DNA of 64,000 nt from Ostrinia nubilalis (GCF_963855985.1 NC_087093.1:15267001-15331000), one strand, 5' to 3'. Shown: positions 1 to 10,999, numbered from the stretch's first letter. The notes: a model not told the origin generated them from the letters alone. Numbers and translations: made by a program.

Positions 1-1642
1 TAGTAGAGTTTCCCAAGCTGTAAACCTACAGGCACCCTTATCTCGCTTCACGCAAGCGTCCATCTGTCACGCGCAGGAACAAACATTGCACGCTGCGTGA
101 TTTGTCACGCTTGTACAGACGGTGGCGTAACAAGACAGAACTGTGAACTTCATGTAGTTGTGATAAATGCTATTTTGGAATTAAAATGTGATCGACTGTA
201 CCTCACGTTAGAGCGGCTCGGGTTAAGCCAACTTGAAGGAATGGGGAGGAAGATGCAACAAGCTCTGTTATATTGTAGTGAGCTTAAACGACAGGTTGCG
301 TTAAATTATTTCTTCTTTTACCGTTTTCTTGTTTGTTCTAAACAAACACAAAAAGGAAAGTGAACGATTTTGCATTGTTAGAGTTCATTTTAAAGTGATT
401 TGATGGATTGCGAATCACAGTTCAACTACACCTTCTGCTTAAATATTATTACAACTGAGAAGAAGAATATAATAAAATGAAATATTGTTCTTATTAGTTT
501 ATTGTTTGTAGGTATTCTTTGTCATGAATTGAACTTGGTGCTTTAAGCCCTAGAGTCCTAAGACCTGACAAAATGGCCTTTATTATTATTATTCTTATCT
601 AACCTACTCGTATGACCATATAATAAATACATAACATCATTCAACAAGTATTCAAACCTTCACTAAGTGTTATAATCATAAAAGAAGAGTGATAACAAAC
701 GTTTATGTCATAATAAGTCGTTGATTAGTCAAACAATCTCATCGCGAATGAATTATGCCCTCTGAATGTATGCCAAGAGAGCCGCGAGTGGCGCCAAAAC
801 GGATTTTATACGACGATTGATATAATAATAAACCATTGATCGACTGTCGTTGTGTAATTGACATGTCTATTCATTTGAATGTACTTTGCATGTGATATTG
901 AATATGGAACATACTGCAATAATGTGTTAAACGTTCGACTCTAGTTCACAGTACGCTTGGACTAATTTTAAGTATAAGACGAAAATAATACCTACAGTTT
1001 ACAAAGTGAACCTGTAAGTATGAAATTTTACTAAAAACAGATGTTGAAGTTTATACTCAAGGTTTTAAGATATTATGTGACAAAGATATTTATTTGCAAA
1101 TAATAGGTATTATTATCATACATTGATCTATCACACTAGGAATAACTTAGTTTAGACACAGTTTCTCAAAGGCTATCTTCTATTCACTACAAAGTCCTAC
1201 CGTGTACCTACTCATACGCTTTAAATGTGATGCACTAAAATGAATGTGTATGAAGTTGAACAAATTCGTGTAAAAAACTAAAAATATTTGTTATCCACCA
1301 TCGTATTGACCGAGTCACAACCGGCAGAGCAAATAGGATGTGTGCTAATGGATCATTAGGCCCTAACCTATTTTTACTGGACGCAGCCGATCGCACGTAA
1401 TTACTTATACATATTGAGTGCTGGACGTTGGACGTTGGTGCACTCAAATACAGGCTTTTTCGTAGTGATAGGTAGCAAATCTCTATGTAACATTGTTATA
1501 AATGACAATATTACCTTACAAGCAATTCAAATCCCAAAAAATACTCGGCACTAGTTTTAATTACATTTTTATGCCTTTGATATTAAGTATTTGAGAAAAA
1601 AATATGAAAATATAAATAGGTATTTTTAGCGCACACAATGTC

Positions 1643-1643
<1 letters not shown>

Positions 1644-1700
<57 letters not shown>
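1644..1700 (+). repeat. 57-nt uninterrupted poly(A) tract
   Basis: A single run of A. It may be the tail of a retrotransposed copy on the plus strand or an expanded homopolymer. I could not recognise a retrotransposed body upstream. Confidence 0.95.
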
Positions 1701-1704
<4 letters not shown>

Positions 1705-1824
1705 CCACTTCCCTGGTCTAGTAGTCTGGTTAGCTTTATGCTCAGTAATCTGAACATCTTAACAGGTAAATTTCTCAATGGCGATTACGAACCGAAAAAT
1801 ACAATGTAATTGTAGACAGACCTC

Positions 1825-1950
1825 TCACTTTCACAAGATAAATCTAGCGCAGGTCGCAGGAAACACCTGGATGCGGGCAGCACTAGACCGGTCTTTGTGG
1901 AAATCTTTAGGTAAAGCCTTTTTCCAGCAGTGAACATCCTTTGTCTCAAA
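1825..1950 (+). mobile_element. Degraded 3' end of an RTE-like non-LTR retrotransposon
   Basis: The stretch resembles the copies at 42464-42600 and 48421-48600, which encode the C-terminal VAGR.W...QQWT region of a reverse transcriptase. Here the block 'GCAGGTCGCAGGAAACACC' to 'CCAGCAGTGAACATCC' is recognisable, but frames are broken. Confidence 0.6.
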
Positions 1951-2499
1951 ACGAAACCACATGTTTAATGCTTACAGTACTGAAGAAATAGATCAAAAAG
2001 TGTACGGACATTGTAACGCATGACCGAAGACAAACTTATGCGATTGTAGTACGTCACGGCGGATTAGTAGCTGCCAATACGTCCCACCGCCATTACTCAA
2101 TAGAGGGCCGGCGCGCGCACACAAAAATAAACGCGTTGAGAGATGCGCCGGACCGCCTCTGACGGATGGACCGCTGTAAATAATGAGTTTTTAATTTAAC
2201 AAGTTAATGGAATGTGGGACTTTTGCAAAGCTAAATGAACAAAGATTGGATGAAGGTGGAAAATTTTGGTGGGGTTTTGGAATTGGTGGAAATCTAACCT
2301 CCTTTCAGGCATCTGTAGAGACTCTTTACTTGAGAAAGACAAAGTTGATTACCTGAACTAACACAGCAGATCCAGTGGCGGCAAAGTTGGCTGAGAATAG
2401 TCGTCTCATTTGATTTTATTTCTTTATAGCGATTTTCACGATAACGTTTGATCACTTAACACCCAGCCCGAAGCCCTATTCCAGTGACTTTAGCCTAGC

Positions 2500-2612
2500 C
2501 ACAGACTACAGATTTTTGTCGTCTCATAGTTGGGTCGGGCTGATAAATCAGTATGGACAATATGGACAATGTATGAAAGTGCGCACACTACACTGATTCG
2601 GTAACAGCCGAC
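2500..2612. repeat. Dispersed repeat, copy 1 (second copy at 52625)
   Basis: It shares TCGGGCTG..AATCAGTATGGA, then ATGTATGAAAGTGC.CACA.TACAC.GATT.GGTA, with 52650-52720. The class is unknown; probably a MITE remnant. Confidence 0.6.
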
Positions 2613-3261
2613 TAACAGTGTCAATAGTCAAAACCCTTTTGATTCTGGTATTTCGATAGTTTATCGAATGCGTTAGCTGCAGTATCAAGACAATTATTTG
2701 CGTGTCGCGATTGGTCAGGCGCAGACAATCGGCGATCGCAAATATTTGTAAACATCGCGCCGATCGGCAGTCGTGTCAACATTGACGTGGACCCAATGAT
2801 CAATTCTGTCGTTAATACTAAAGTCATGGAGATATTGACGATTTTATCCCACGATATTCAAAGGATTTGCTTCAATGGATGCATTCTGCGGGCTACGTTC
2901 ACCTTGACCTCTGACTGCAGCCCGTAGAAGGGATCAAGTGTAATAAACCCTTAAGAGTACCACAAATCTACCAGATCTTGCAAGAAGATTTCATGAGCAA
3001 AATATTAACCCAAATCATCAACTAGGATGCTACGAACTATGTTGTTTTTATTTTGTTCGAATCAAACATTGACGATGTATCCTTTTGAAAAACAGCAATA
3101 ATTAATAAAACTTTATGAGCAGCTGACTGACGCAAGTTAAAATGAGTCATAATACTTAAATACATGTTTCACAAAGATGAATATGTGACTTAGATCACTT
3201 TCAAGCGTTTATAGTGTCATATTTATAACTACACTAACTGTTACTACTAACATGTTATTCT

Positions 3262-3390
3262 GGGTTATAAACAATAATACTGTAAAGTTTCATCAAAATT
3301 CGTTCAGTAGTTTTTGCGTGAAAGAGTAACAAACATGTTCACATCCAGACATCCATACAAACTTTCGCATTCATAATATTAGTAGGATTA
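3262..3390 (+). mobile_element. 3' end of a lepidopteran non-autonomous repeat
   Basis: It contains AAAGTTTCATCAAAATTCGT and ends TTCATAATATTAGTAGGAT. This matches the ATAATATTAGTATAGAT end of the copies at 44758 and, in reverse, 26544. The 5' part is missing. Confidence 0.65.
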
Positions 3391-3739
3391 ATAATACAAT
3401 AGCGTTTAACTTCGCGTTGTTTCATGAAATGTCCTTGAACAGACTGTATTTCACATACATCAAAATGTAACTTAGATTACCCTACTTCTCTATTCGCTTA
3501 TTGTACCTCCGAGACGTTACTTCGTCTTAACTCGTAGTTTACCCGAAAATTCGGGCTTCCGAACTCTGGCCCAGGTGTGACACATCTCAAGTCAAGTCGC
3601 GCAACTCCTTAAAGTTTAGATTTATGTGTTCCTATTGGTATCGTAGCTGAGCTAGTAAGACGTTGTGCCGACTGAGTTTGTGTTGGGAACGGCGGTAACG
3701 TTGCGATAGTGATGCCAGTTGGTGTTAATATCAATGGTC

Positions 3740-4078
3740 GATATCGATAGCAGTATACCTAAATAGCATCTAAATAATGAAAAGATAAAATTGATATTTA
3801 ACAAAAGAAAAGTTATTAGGAGTATTTATCTAGAAAATGTACTCCTAATAACTTTTTAACTAGATATTGAAGTTTAGAAGAAAATCTGTATTTACTTAAG
3901 TGAAATACATGACATGAAATAGTAAACAGAATCAATGTGAATGAAAAGAATTCATATTAAAAGAATTTATCTGTTGCAGTTGTTTGCTTGAATACCTCTT
4001 TTAACCAGATTCATGCGCTGTAAAAAGAAACAAACACCAAACGAATCGCAAGCATTTAACGACTAAACTATCGATATC
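3740..4078. promoter_or_regulatory. Pair of exact DRE motifs (TATCGATA)
   Basis: TATCGATA occurs near 3740 (in GGTCGATATCGATAGC) and near 4071, with a half match (TATCGAC) close to 4089. DREF binds this palindrome at many insect housekeeping promoters. No gene start is evident beside it. Confidence 0.25.
3809..3857. repeat. Perfect 17-bp inverted repeat with 15-nt loop
   Basis: The arm AAAAGTTATTAGGAGTA (3809-3825) is exactly mirrored at 3841-3857. It is AT-rich with no U-run typical of a terminator, and lies between the two DRE motifs. Confidence 0.85.
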
Positions 4079-4477
4079 CCATCAAAACTATCGACACTCC
4101 TGCATCCCTACGTAGTTGCACCCAATGTTGCAGTAGGTAATTTGTGCTTCATTTAACATTTATTAGGTTGTAAAAGTTAAAAGTGGGTAAGTGAATGTTT
4201 AAGTTGTTCATTCCGCGATATTGCAATTTTCTACTTGCACTCGGCAAAATAATGAAACAGAAAAGTTTTAAGTGATCTTGCAATGGATGTTGGAATCTAA
4301 CCGGATTTATTTAAAGTTGTTATTAATAGTGGCAGATGACGTTAATATTCTTCTTCAGTATTGTTTCTGGCGTTCATTCTACGTTGAGAGCTTTTGCACG
4401 TCTTTATATTTTTGGTTCTTTCTTCGGTCTTTTTATCATATTCATAGAAATATGAACTGACAGAGAGTGATGATGAG

Positions 4478-4515
4478 ACTGAAGGTGTAAGCGAGCTTCA
4501 CCTGGAGTCCTCAGC
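4478..4515 (+). mobile_element. Short retroelement fragment (GAAGGTG.AAGCGAGCTTCAC)
   Basis: It matches, in opposite orientation, the fragment at 33945-34030 (GTGAAGCTCGCTTCCACCTT). This word belongs to a repeat that is common in Lepidoptera. Confidence 0.45.
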
Positions 4516-4782
4516 CAAAGTTGTACTGCTATATGTCTTTTTTACCTTCAACAAACAGCCGAAACACTATTGGTGCTGTTAACATTATTGGTATGGCGAC
4601 TGACTTAGAAAAGATGGTAGTAGCAAGCCAGGTGGATATAAACCAAGATCTAACACCAACCAAACTGAGCGGAAAATTTGGCTTACACTGGGAATCTAAC
4701 CCGGAGTTGTAGCTTTAAGCAGCATAGCGTAACGTTGCACCTTTGATACACACTCGTGCACGCTGTTTGACAGAATCCGTTA

Positions 4783-4956
4783 GAGCCAAAGCACACGACG
4801 CGTTGCGGCGCCGCACCCGCAAAGATTTTTCCGTATCACGCGTCGCGGCGATGACACACTGCTCATATTGTGCCCGCCACAGATATTTCTATGTTAGACG
4901 ACGCAGCGACACCGCTCCAGCGTCGCACCGCCGCAACGCATCGTGTGCTTTGGCTC
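4783..4956. mobile_element. 174-bp palindromic MITE with TTA target duplication, PIF/Harbinger-like
   Basis: Terminal inverted repeats start GAGCCAAAGCACACGA and extend about 28 bp with few mismatches. TTA lies directly outside both ends (4780-4782 and 4957-4959), the target size typical of PIF/Harbinger elements. The GC-rich element accounts for the open frames on both strands here. Confidence 0.8.
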
Positions 4957-5257
4957 TTACAGTAATGTGTATTCGTGTTCGAGGTCCGAACACGATGTCG
5001 CATGCACATTGTTTACAGCGGAGCACATGCGCAGTGTTTACAAATAATCGCAGTCGGACTGTGTGCGCCCGCGGCCGTTCGAATAATTCAGACGTGATAC
5101 AGCGTGTTAGGGGGCTAGCACACGATGTATTTGATGATAACGATAGATAGATACGGCAGTACGTCAAACTAAACACTGTAGCATATAAAAAATCTAGTCT
5201 CGATGTGTGCTTTACTGTATAACACAAAGCCGATTGGTTGGTGGTGGCCGATGGAAA

Positions 5258-6110
5258 TAATTAGGTACTTGCATCATCATAAAATCTGGGGGCACGGCAG
5301 TGCCCCCACCAAGTCGAGCAAAAAAGTGGCACGGCCGTACCATCCTTTTCTCGAAGCAATTCAGGCCATTTTCGACCGCCTGTAACTTCGTTGTGGATAA
5401 AACTAGAAGGCTGAATTTTCATTAGCTATGCAGGCATTGTAAAGACACGGTATATTTAAAATTTCATTCAATTTGAACCAGTAGTTTAAGAATTATAACG
5501 GGTCAAAGTTACTTAATTTTGTCACTCACTGACTGACTCACCGATCATCAAAATTCTAAGGCACTTCTAGCAGACCTAGAAGCTTCAAATTTGGAATATA
5601 AGTAGTGTTTGGTTTATGAATCAAGGAAAAACTAAAATATTTGGGGGCACGGTAGTGCAACCGCCAAGTCGAGTAAAATTTTTCAATTTCGATCCAGTTT
5701 TCTAGATACATAACTGCTGTCTACCAAATACAAAAAGAAATGAGATCCCATCAAAAACAATACTTGTCAAAAAAACCAAGTCTCGCAACTCAGTTGTTCT
5801 ACGGTAAAAAGTTGTGAGATCCATGTAATACCAAGTCCAGGCCAGGAAATCTTTAACGTTTTACATAAATATATTGACTTGGCCATCGCATGAAAACACG
5901 TGTAAATTAAATTATTTAGTGCGATGGCCAAGTCAATAATTTATGTAAAACGTTAAAGATTTCCTGGCCTGGACTTGGTATTACATGGATCTCACAACTT
6001 TTTACCGTAGAACAACTGAGTTGCGAGACTTGGTTTTTTTGACAAGTATTGTTTTTGATGGGATCTAGTTTTCCCTCCATGAACCAAAACTACCAAATGT
6101 CCCTAAAAAC
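5258..6110. mobile_element. Composite repeat with duplicated GGGGGCACGG motif and a long hairpin
   Basis: TGGGGGCACGGCAGTGC..CC.CCAAGTCGAG occurs at about 5288-5320 and again at about 5642-5675. Between lies a CACTCACTGACTGACTCACC stretch. The right part is the 148-bp inverted repeat listed separately. No coding capacity was seen, and boundaries are approximate. Confidence 0.55.
5743..6066. repeat. About 148-bp inverted repeat with a 29-nt loop
   Basis: The left arm 5743-5890 and right arm 5920-6066 are nearly exact reverse complements, differing by a small indel near the loop side. The transcript would fold into an almost perfect hairpin. Confidence 0.93.
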
Positions 6111-6664
6111 AGATGAAAAAGAGAGACTCACCACCGATCGCCAATAATACCTGATAATTTGAAACAACGCTCAAATACCAATGTACACTCCAGATTAGCT
6201 TCAATGTAATTCGATATTATTATTTGATTCGAATTTTGAGTTAGTACGTATCATAAAACAAAACGTATCGTGTACAATTCCCTTAACCCATCGCCCGCCG
6301 ATACATTGCCGGTTAATTTAATTAATTTCTAATGGGGTCGCGTTTGTTTGAGCGATTAATGAACGGGGCCAACGATGCGATAACTCATAATGAGCGGCGG
6401 ACAAAGCGATGTGGCGTAAACCTTCGGTGTACAATGGTTAATGTGTGTACTAATATCATAAAAATTAATTGACCGACAGATAGCCTGCAACGGGTTAATA
6501 CTTAATTTACCGTTGTGTAAATATTAACAGTGTAAATGGTTTGGTGATTTGATTTTTGATTGCTTTGATAGAATAATTGACTGATAGGTATCGTAATTTT
6601 ATAATCAGCTTGTTTTAATGACGCTAAATATGATTTGAACCGTTAATCAATGAGGGCTATCGTT

Positions 6665-6743
6665 CGCCAGTTGGCTCTACTGTAGAGTAACATTACTGTC
6701 ACATGGTAGTAGCGAAGTCAGTCGTCAGTAGAGCCAACTGGTG
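6665..6743. mobile_element. Short MITE-like palindrome
   Basis: CGCCAGTTGGCTCTACTG at the left and CAGTAGAGCCAACTGGTG at the right form an 18-bp inverted repeat around about 45 bp. It may be the core of a longer element. Confidence 0.6.
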
Positions 6744-6828
6744 AGTGCTGAAGCGGTAGGAGGACTATCACATTCGCACTTACCAGGATGGTGCCACTGT
6801 AGTCATGTCAATCCCCAGTGGTGTCAAC

Positions 6829-6997
6829 TATCTATCTACTATACATAACTCAAAGGTAACTAGACGGATCGGGCTGAAATTTGGCATGCAGGTAGATGTT
6901 ATGACGTAAGCATCCGCTAAGAAAGGATTTTACGAAACTCTACCCCTAAGGGGGTAAAACGGGATCCACGCGTACGAAGTCGCGGGCGGCCGCTAGT
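6829..6997 (-). mobile_element. 'CCCGCGACTTCG' repeat, minus-strand copy
   Basis: On the minus strand it begins ACTAGCGGCCGCCCGCGACT, followed by TACGCGTGGATCCCGTTTTA and an ACCCCCTTAG block. It matches copies at 21010 and 25694. It lies 135 bp upstream of the Bruno exon. Confidence 0.75.
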
Positions 6998-7131
6998 GAA
7001 GTATAATACAATAGCCCTCTTTGGTTAAGCAAGAATTATATCAATCAAACTTACTGCACAACAATTTAACAAAAATCATTTTATTTATAAAATAAAATAC
7101 TTTGTATTTTTACATACTTTTTTCTTTTCAG

Positions 7132-7180
7132 ATGCACCATCCGATCCAGATGAAGCCGGCTGACAGTGAAAACAGAAATG
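7132..7180 (+). CDS. aret/bru2: Internal 49-nt exon of a Bruno/CELF RNA-binding protein gene
   Basis: The exon encodes MHHPIQMKPADSENRN plus one extra base (16 codons + 1 nt). It is preceded by a long pyrimidine tract ending in AG and followed by the strong donor GTAAGT. In Bruno/CELF proteins this sequence is the linker after RRM1, and the SENRN ending normally runs into ERKLFVGM at the start of RRM2. That fits the open phase, since the last base G plus two bases of the next exon would give Glu. The family binds GU/U-rich RNA elements and controls splicing and translation. The MHHPIQMKPADSE form points to the CELF1/2-like group (aret or bru2) rather than CELF3-6/bru3, which carry MNRPIQVKPADSE at this place. 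I could not find the flanking RRM1 or RRM2 exons, so neighbouring introns are long. aret cannot be separated from bru2 with 16 residues. Confidence 0.93.
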
Positions 7181-7966
7181 GTAAGTGTTTATGTACTTTT
7201 AATAGAGGTGAATTTGCAACAAAAATATACACTCCGATGTGCTGTTGACTAAAATTACGTAAAAAACAACAAATAGGGAATATGTATCGATTTTAAAAGT
7301 TAATAAATTATGTATATAAATAAACATTTTAGTTAAATCATAGAATTTCTAAAGAACTAGTATTGAAAAGTTACAAGTGTCTAAACTTTGTATGAAAACA
7401 GCTGAGCGTGACGTCAATATCACGCGCCCTTAGTAACTTGTATGGGACTCGGCGTGTCGTTCTAACATGACGTCATTGGTCATGAGATCTCTAACGTCTA
7501 TATCTTAGGTATCTTTTGAAATTTTTGTTAAAGAAAAGCACTGATTGATTTGATAATGCCAAGGCTACTGAAATGTAAGAAATAAGAAAAAACCTTGCAT
7601 ATTCCCTATTAAAGTAGCGAAATAAAAGTAAATATTGTTCACTTTGCCCCAGCCCATAGTCCTAATATTGACTATAACGTTCTAGGAATTGATAAGACCT
7701 CAAGGACTGAGCAGCACACGTGAAATCGATTCGCTCTGTTGGTTTTGCATACATTAGTTATAGACTTTAATAGGTCGGAGAATAAGGTAGGTAAATAAAC
7801 GAAAAGCGGTAAAATACAAGACATCGAATCATCTAATATACTCGTACTTGTAATATAATGCAATAAAAGATACAACAGTCCTTAGCTAGTTGTGCCTTAT
7901 TCAGTACTTCATCAGTTCGTACAAAATTCCGGTTTGCAGTTTCCCAATTTTTTTTTCATTTTTTTT

Positions 7967-8206
7967 CTAGCTTATGCCCGCGACTTCATACTTATGCGTG
8001 AAAATAGTTTTAATATTATTTTTCGTCTCGCAACATTTTTCATAATAATTACTCTACTCCTATTGGCCATAGCGTGTTGGTGTATAGCCTTATAGCTTTC
8101 ATCGATAGATGGGCTATCCAACACAAACAAAATTCAAATCGAACCAGTAGTTCCCAAGATTAGCGCGTTAAACCAAACACCTCTTCAGTTTTAATATAGA
8201 TATTCT
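7967..8206 (+). mobile_element. 'CCCGCGACTTCG' repeat, diverged copy
   Basis: It starts CTAGCTTATGCCCGCGACTT and contains the CCTATTGGCCA..GTGT..TATAGCCTTA block also seen at 31855-31905 and, in reverse, 26640-26720. Confidence 0.65.
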
Positions 8207-8554
8207 ATCTAGGTTTCAATCTTAGGAAACCCCAGATCAAAAGCGACGATCTCTCTAATATTAAACCACGAATACATAACTGTACTCAAATATAAATACA
8301 TACAACAATAGGCTTAAACACGACAGGATTAGTGGTTCGTGTCATCTCCTCCGCACCAGTAGCCACGATAACGATAACCAGCAAGGCTCTACGCACGGAG
8401 TGACAAATCGATCCACACTATCATGTTACTAGTGGTACCTACACGTACACATACATAGGTACTATATCTTCGGTGGATGTTGCGGATTGATGTTGTTATC
8501 AGGCGTTTGTTTAAACAATCAAAATTAAAATAAGTAGTCACAGAAAAATCTTTA

Positions 8555-8644
8555 AGGCTGAGTAGCACCACCTTACTTTAACGTTTTTTGAAGTTAGACA
8601 TACTTTTGACGTGAAAGTTAAAGTAAGATGATGCAACCCAGGGT
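8555..8644. mobile_element. GGCTG..TTGCACCA family MITE, internally deleted copy
   Basis: It has the ends AGGCTGAGTAGCACCACC and AAGATGATGCAACCCAGG around a shortened interior of about 50 bp. Confidence 0.75.
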
Positions 8645-9114
8645 AAGGAATGATACGTGTAAGAGGATAAAATCTCTAACCATATTTTTACAATTATCTC
8701 GGCAATTCATTGTGGGATGTTAAATATTTTTTCTGTAAAGGAAAACACAGATAGGTACTTATGAGGCAGAATTAGAACAATGTATTGTATACGTAGCTAA
8801 TTATTTATTTATTTAAGTACCTAATTGACTGCAAAGTAAAATGTTTGCGTATTTACCCAATTTTAAACAAATTAATTATACCGAATTTAATTAAAAACAC
8901 ATTTTTCCTTGTTTTCTAAAGGCAAACATTTTGTGTTATTAAGTTTGTCTGCTATTACAAGAATTCTACTCTCACTTTAAGATTAGAAATCCATACGCAT
9001 GAGAAAAATATTATGTAAAAGAGATCGGAAAATTCGGAAACGCGTTTGGAACTAGTCACGTATTCGCGAAAATCATCGCCCACCAATAGAACAGTTCACG
9101 TAGCTCCCACTTTG

Positions 9115-9255
9115 CCCGTATTCACAAACATTACTAGGTCTCACAGTGCGCGTGGACGCACAGGGTGACACACGAACCAATCACAGAGCTCTATTCAAGG
9201 CCGTGCGTTCGATTTGCTGCTTCACATAAGCAAGCATCGTTTGTGAATACGGGCG
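9115..9255. mobile_element. CCCGTATTCACAAA family palindromic MITE, copy 1
   Basis: It runs from CCCGTATTCACAAAC to GTTTGTGAATACGGG, about 140 bp, with a shared interior (CCAATCACAGAGCTCTATTC). Other copies are at 39090 and 45245. Confidence 0.88.
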
Positions 9256-9818
9256 TTAGATTAGAAATTATACTATACACATGAAAAAGAAAAATCTGAA
9301 AGATATCGAAAAATTCGGAAACTCATTAGGAAGTATGTAGTTCCACGATCGGGAAAATCATCGCTTACATAGGTACAAATTACAATACAATATGTTCACT
9401 TAGCGACAATGGCCGCGGTGCCATTAAAAGTTTAATTTTACAACCGACTGCGACATGCAAACGACGTGTTATGCCGACACAATGGTACATGCAGTCTGTT
9501 CTATTCTATTAATACTCGATCAAACGGATTAGTCCGCTATTCGTCAGCCGTCGATCGTGGCAATGCGCTTTGACATTATGTCGAGGTGATTACCGACTAA
9601 TTTGATGCGAACGAACGTTCGCTCCACCTAATAGTAACTAAATATGGAATGTTCAATCAAAGTTTGTCCATGCTATTTCCAATACCCATTACCAATATTT
9701 CCAGACCCATTGGTGCTCAATATCGAATCATTATTTATTAAACCTCTTGAGGTAAACAATTTTTAACATCCCTACCTACATTAATTTATCAATATTTAGT
9801 AAAAAGTCGTTAGTTTCA

Positions 9819-9890
9819 GCCGAAAGATGTCCACTGCTGGACAAAGGCCTCCCCAAGGATTTCCACAAAAGCTCATCGGTAGGTATTGCT
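9819..9890 (-). mobile_element. RTE-like LINE 3' fragment, minus strand
   Basis: ATGTCCACTGCTGGACAAAG, then GCCTCCCCAAGG, matches the reverse complement of the C-terminal QQWT coding region seen at 48421-48600. Confidence 0.65.
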
Positions 9891-9956
9891 GTACTATTCT
9901 TTATAACTTTTTTCAATGGTACAAAACATGGTACATTATCCTTTCCCATTACTTAA

Positions 9957-10036
9957 TCCTTCAAGCTCCGCGAATCTCGACACAATAAATAATCAATTGT
10001 TATGACATTAATTAATGCCGTCTGGGACTGAATCGG
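9957..10036 (+). mobile_element. 80-bp element flanked by TTAA, copy 1
   Basis: It starts TCCTTCAAGCTCCGCGAAT and ends GTCTGGGACTGAATCGG, with TTAA on both sides (9953-9956 and 10037-10040). Copies of the same length lie at 30713 and 60701. TTAA targets are typical of piggyBac-superfamily transposition; terminal inverted repeats are weak. Confidence 0.85.
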
Positions 10037-10149
10037 TTAAGCATTAGTAGCAAAACTTCTTAAAAATCGTAATAGTATTTATTATTGAAATTAGCCTTTT
10101 AAAAAGCACGTCACAGTCTAATCAAAAATTGTATGATTGTCCCTATTCG

Positions 10150-10666
10150 TTCATCAACTCAAGTGTGTGACCACCACGTCGCCAGGTATGCATGCATTAA
10201 CAGTCTGCACACGTGCTCGGCGTCCAAAGGTTCGGACTCAAAGCACATCCCGTGCTCGGTTTCTATTCTGCTAAGAAAGGCCAGCGGTTTTAACCAAAAT
10301 TTGTTTATTAAGCTCTATTTACTCGCATATTCTCTGTTCGTCGATCTGCTCAAGTGTGTGACCACCACGACGCCAGGTATGCATGCATTAACAGTCCGCA
10401 CACGTGCTCGGCGTCCAAAGTTTCGGCCTCAATGCGCATCCCGTGCTCGGTTTCTATTCTGCTCAGAAAGGCCAGCGGTTTTAACCAAAATTTGTTTATT
10501 AATCTGTATTTACTCGCATATTCTCTGTTCGTCGATCTGCTCAAGTGTGTGACCACCACGACGCCAGGTATGCATGCATTAACAGTCCGCACACGTGCTC
10601 GGCGTCCAAAGGTTCTACCTCAATGCGCATCCCGTGCTCGGTTTCTATAGCGGCTAAGAAGGGCCA
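10150..10666. repeat. 191-bp tandem repeat, about 2.7 copies
   Basis: AAGTGTGTGACCACCACG recurs at 10161, 10352 and 10543, an exact 191-bp period. Units contain TATGCATGCATTAACAGT and two CACGTGCTCGG/CCGTGCTCGG words. The period is not a multiple of three and shifts frame between units, so the long open frames here are chance products of the array. Confidence 0.95.
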
Positions 10667-10695
10667 GCATTTAAATGCGCAACTCATTATCGTTT

Positions 10696-10815
10696 AGGCT
10701 TAGTTGCACCACCTAACTTTAACGGTAACTATAACGATAACCGGTGTTTTTTGTATGAAGTTTGACAGATTTTTGAAGTTTGTTAAAGTAAAATTAAGAT
10801 GGTGCAACCCAGCCT
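10696..10815. mobile_element. GGCTG..TTGCACCA MITE with TTA target duplication
   Basis: Inverted ends (GGCTTAGTTGCACCACC / GGTGCAACCCAGCC) are flanked by TTA. The interior CCGGTGTTTTTTGTATG and GTTTGACAGATTTTTGAAG is shared with the copies at 37295 and 52209. The TWA target size suggests PIF/Harbinger (Tourist-like). Confidence 0.88.
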
Positions 10816-10902
10816 TAGTGTGACTCGCTAGCAAGGATCGTTGGTTATCTAAAGAGTGATATTGACTGGCAAAGGAATCTTGCAGGCGTTAAAACACTTA
10901 CC

Positions 10903-10985
10903 TCGAGTTGCATCATCTTACTTTAACGTCAAAATTCTGTCAAACTCTACACACAAAACACCGGTTATTGTTAAAGCTAAGGTTC
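10903..10985. mobile_element. Truncated GGCTG..TTGCACCA family MITE
   Basis: GAGTTGCATCATCTTACTTT, then a CTGTCAAACTCTACAC and CACCGGTTATTG interior, matches the family, but the right end is degraded. Confidence 0.6.
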
Positions 10986-10999
10986 AATAACTCAGCTTT

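Larger units (their letters stand above)
1..7131 (+). other. Upstream intron of the Bruno/CELF gene (inferred)
   Basis: The splice acceptor before the exon at 7132 shows that sequence immediately upstream is intronic. No RRM1 exon was recognised up to position 1, so the intron probably covers the whole left end. It holds the repeats listed separately. The stretches 1-1640, 1951-2490, 2615-3260 and 6070-6650 are AT-rich with only short chance reading frames, and I see nothing else in them. Confidence 0.6.

Noticed and set aside
4743..5227. Frames of 135 and 112 codons on opposite strands
   Set aside because: They overlap a GC-rich palindromic MITE (4783-4956) and share its inverted sequence; not gene-like.
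10133..10650. Overlapping frames of 80-139 codons on both strands
   Set aside because: They are generated by the 191-bp tandem repeat, whose period breaks frame between units.
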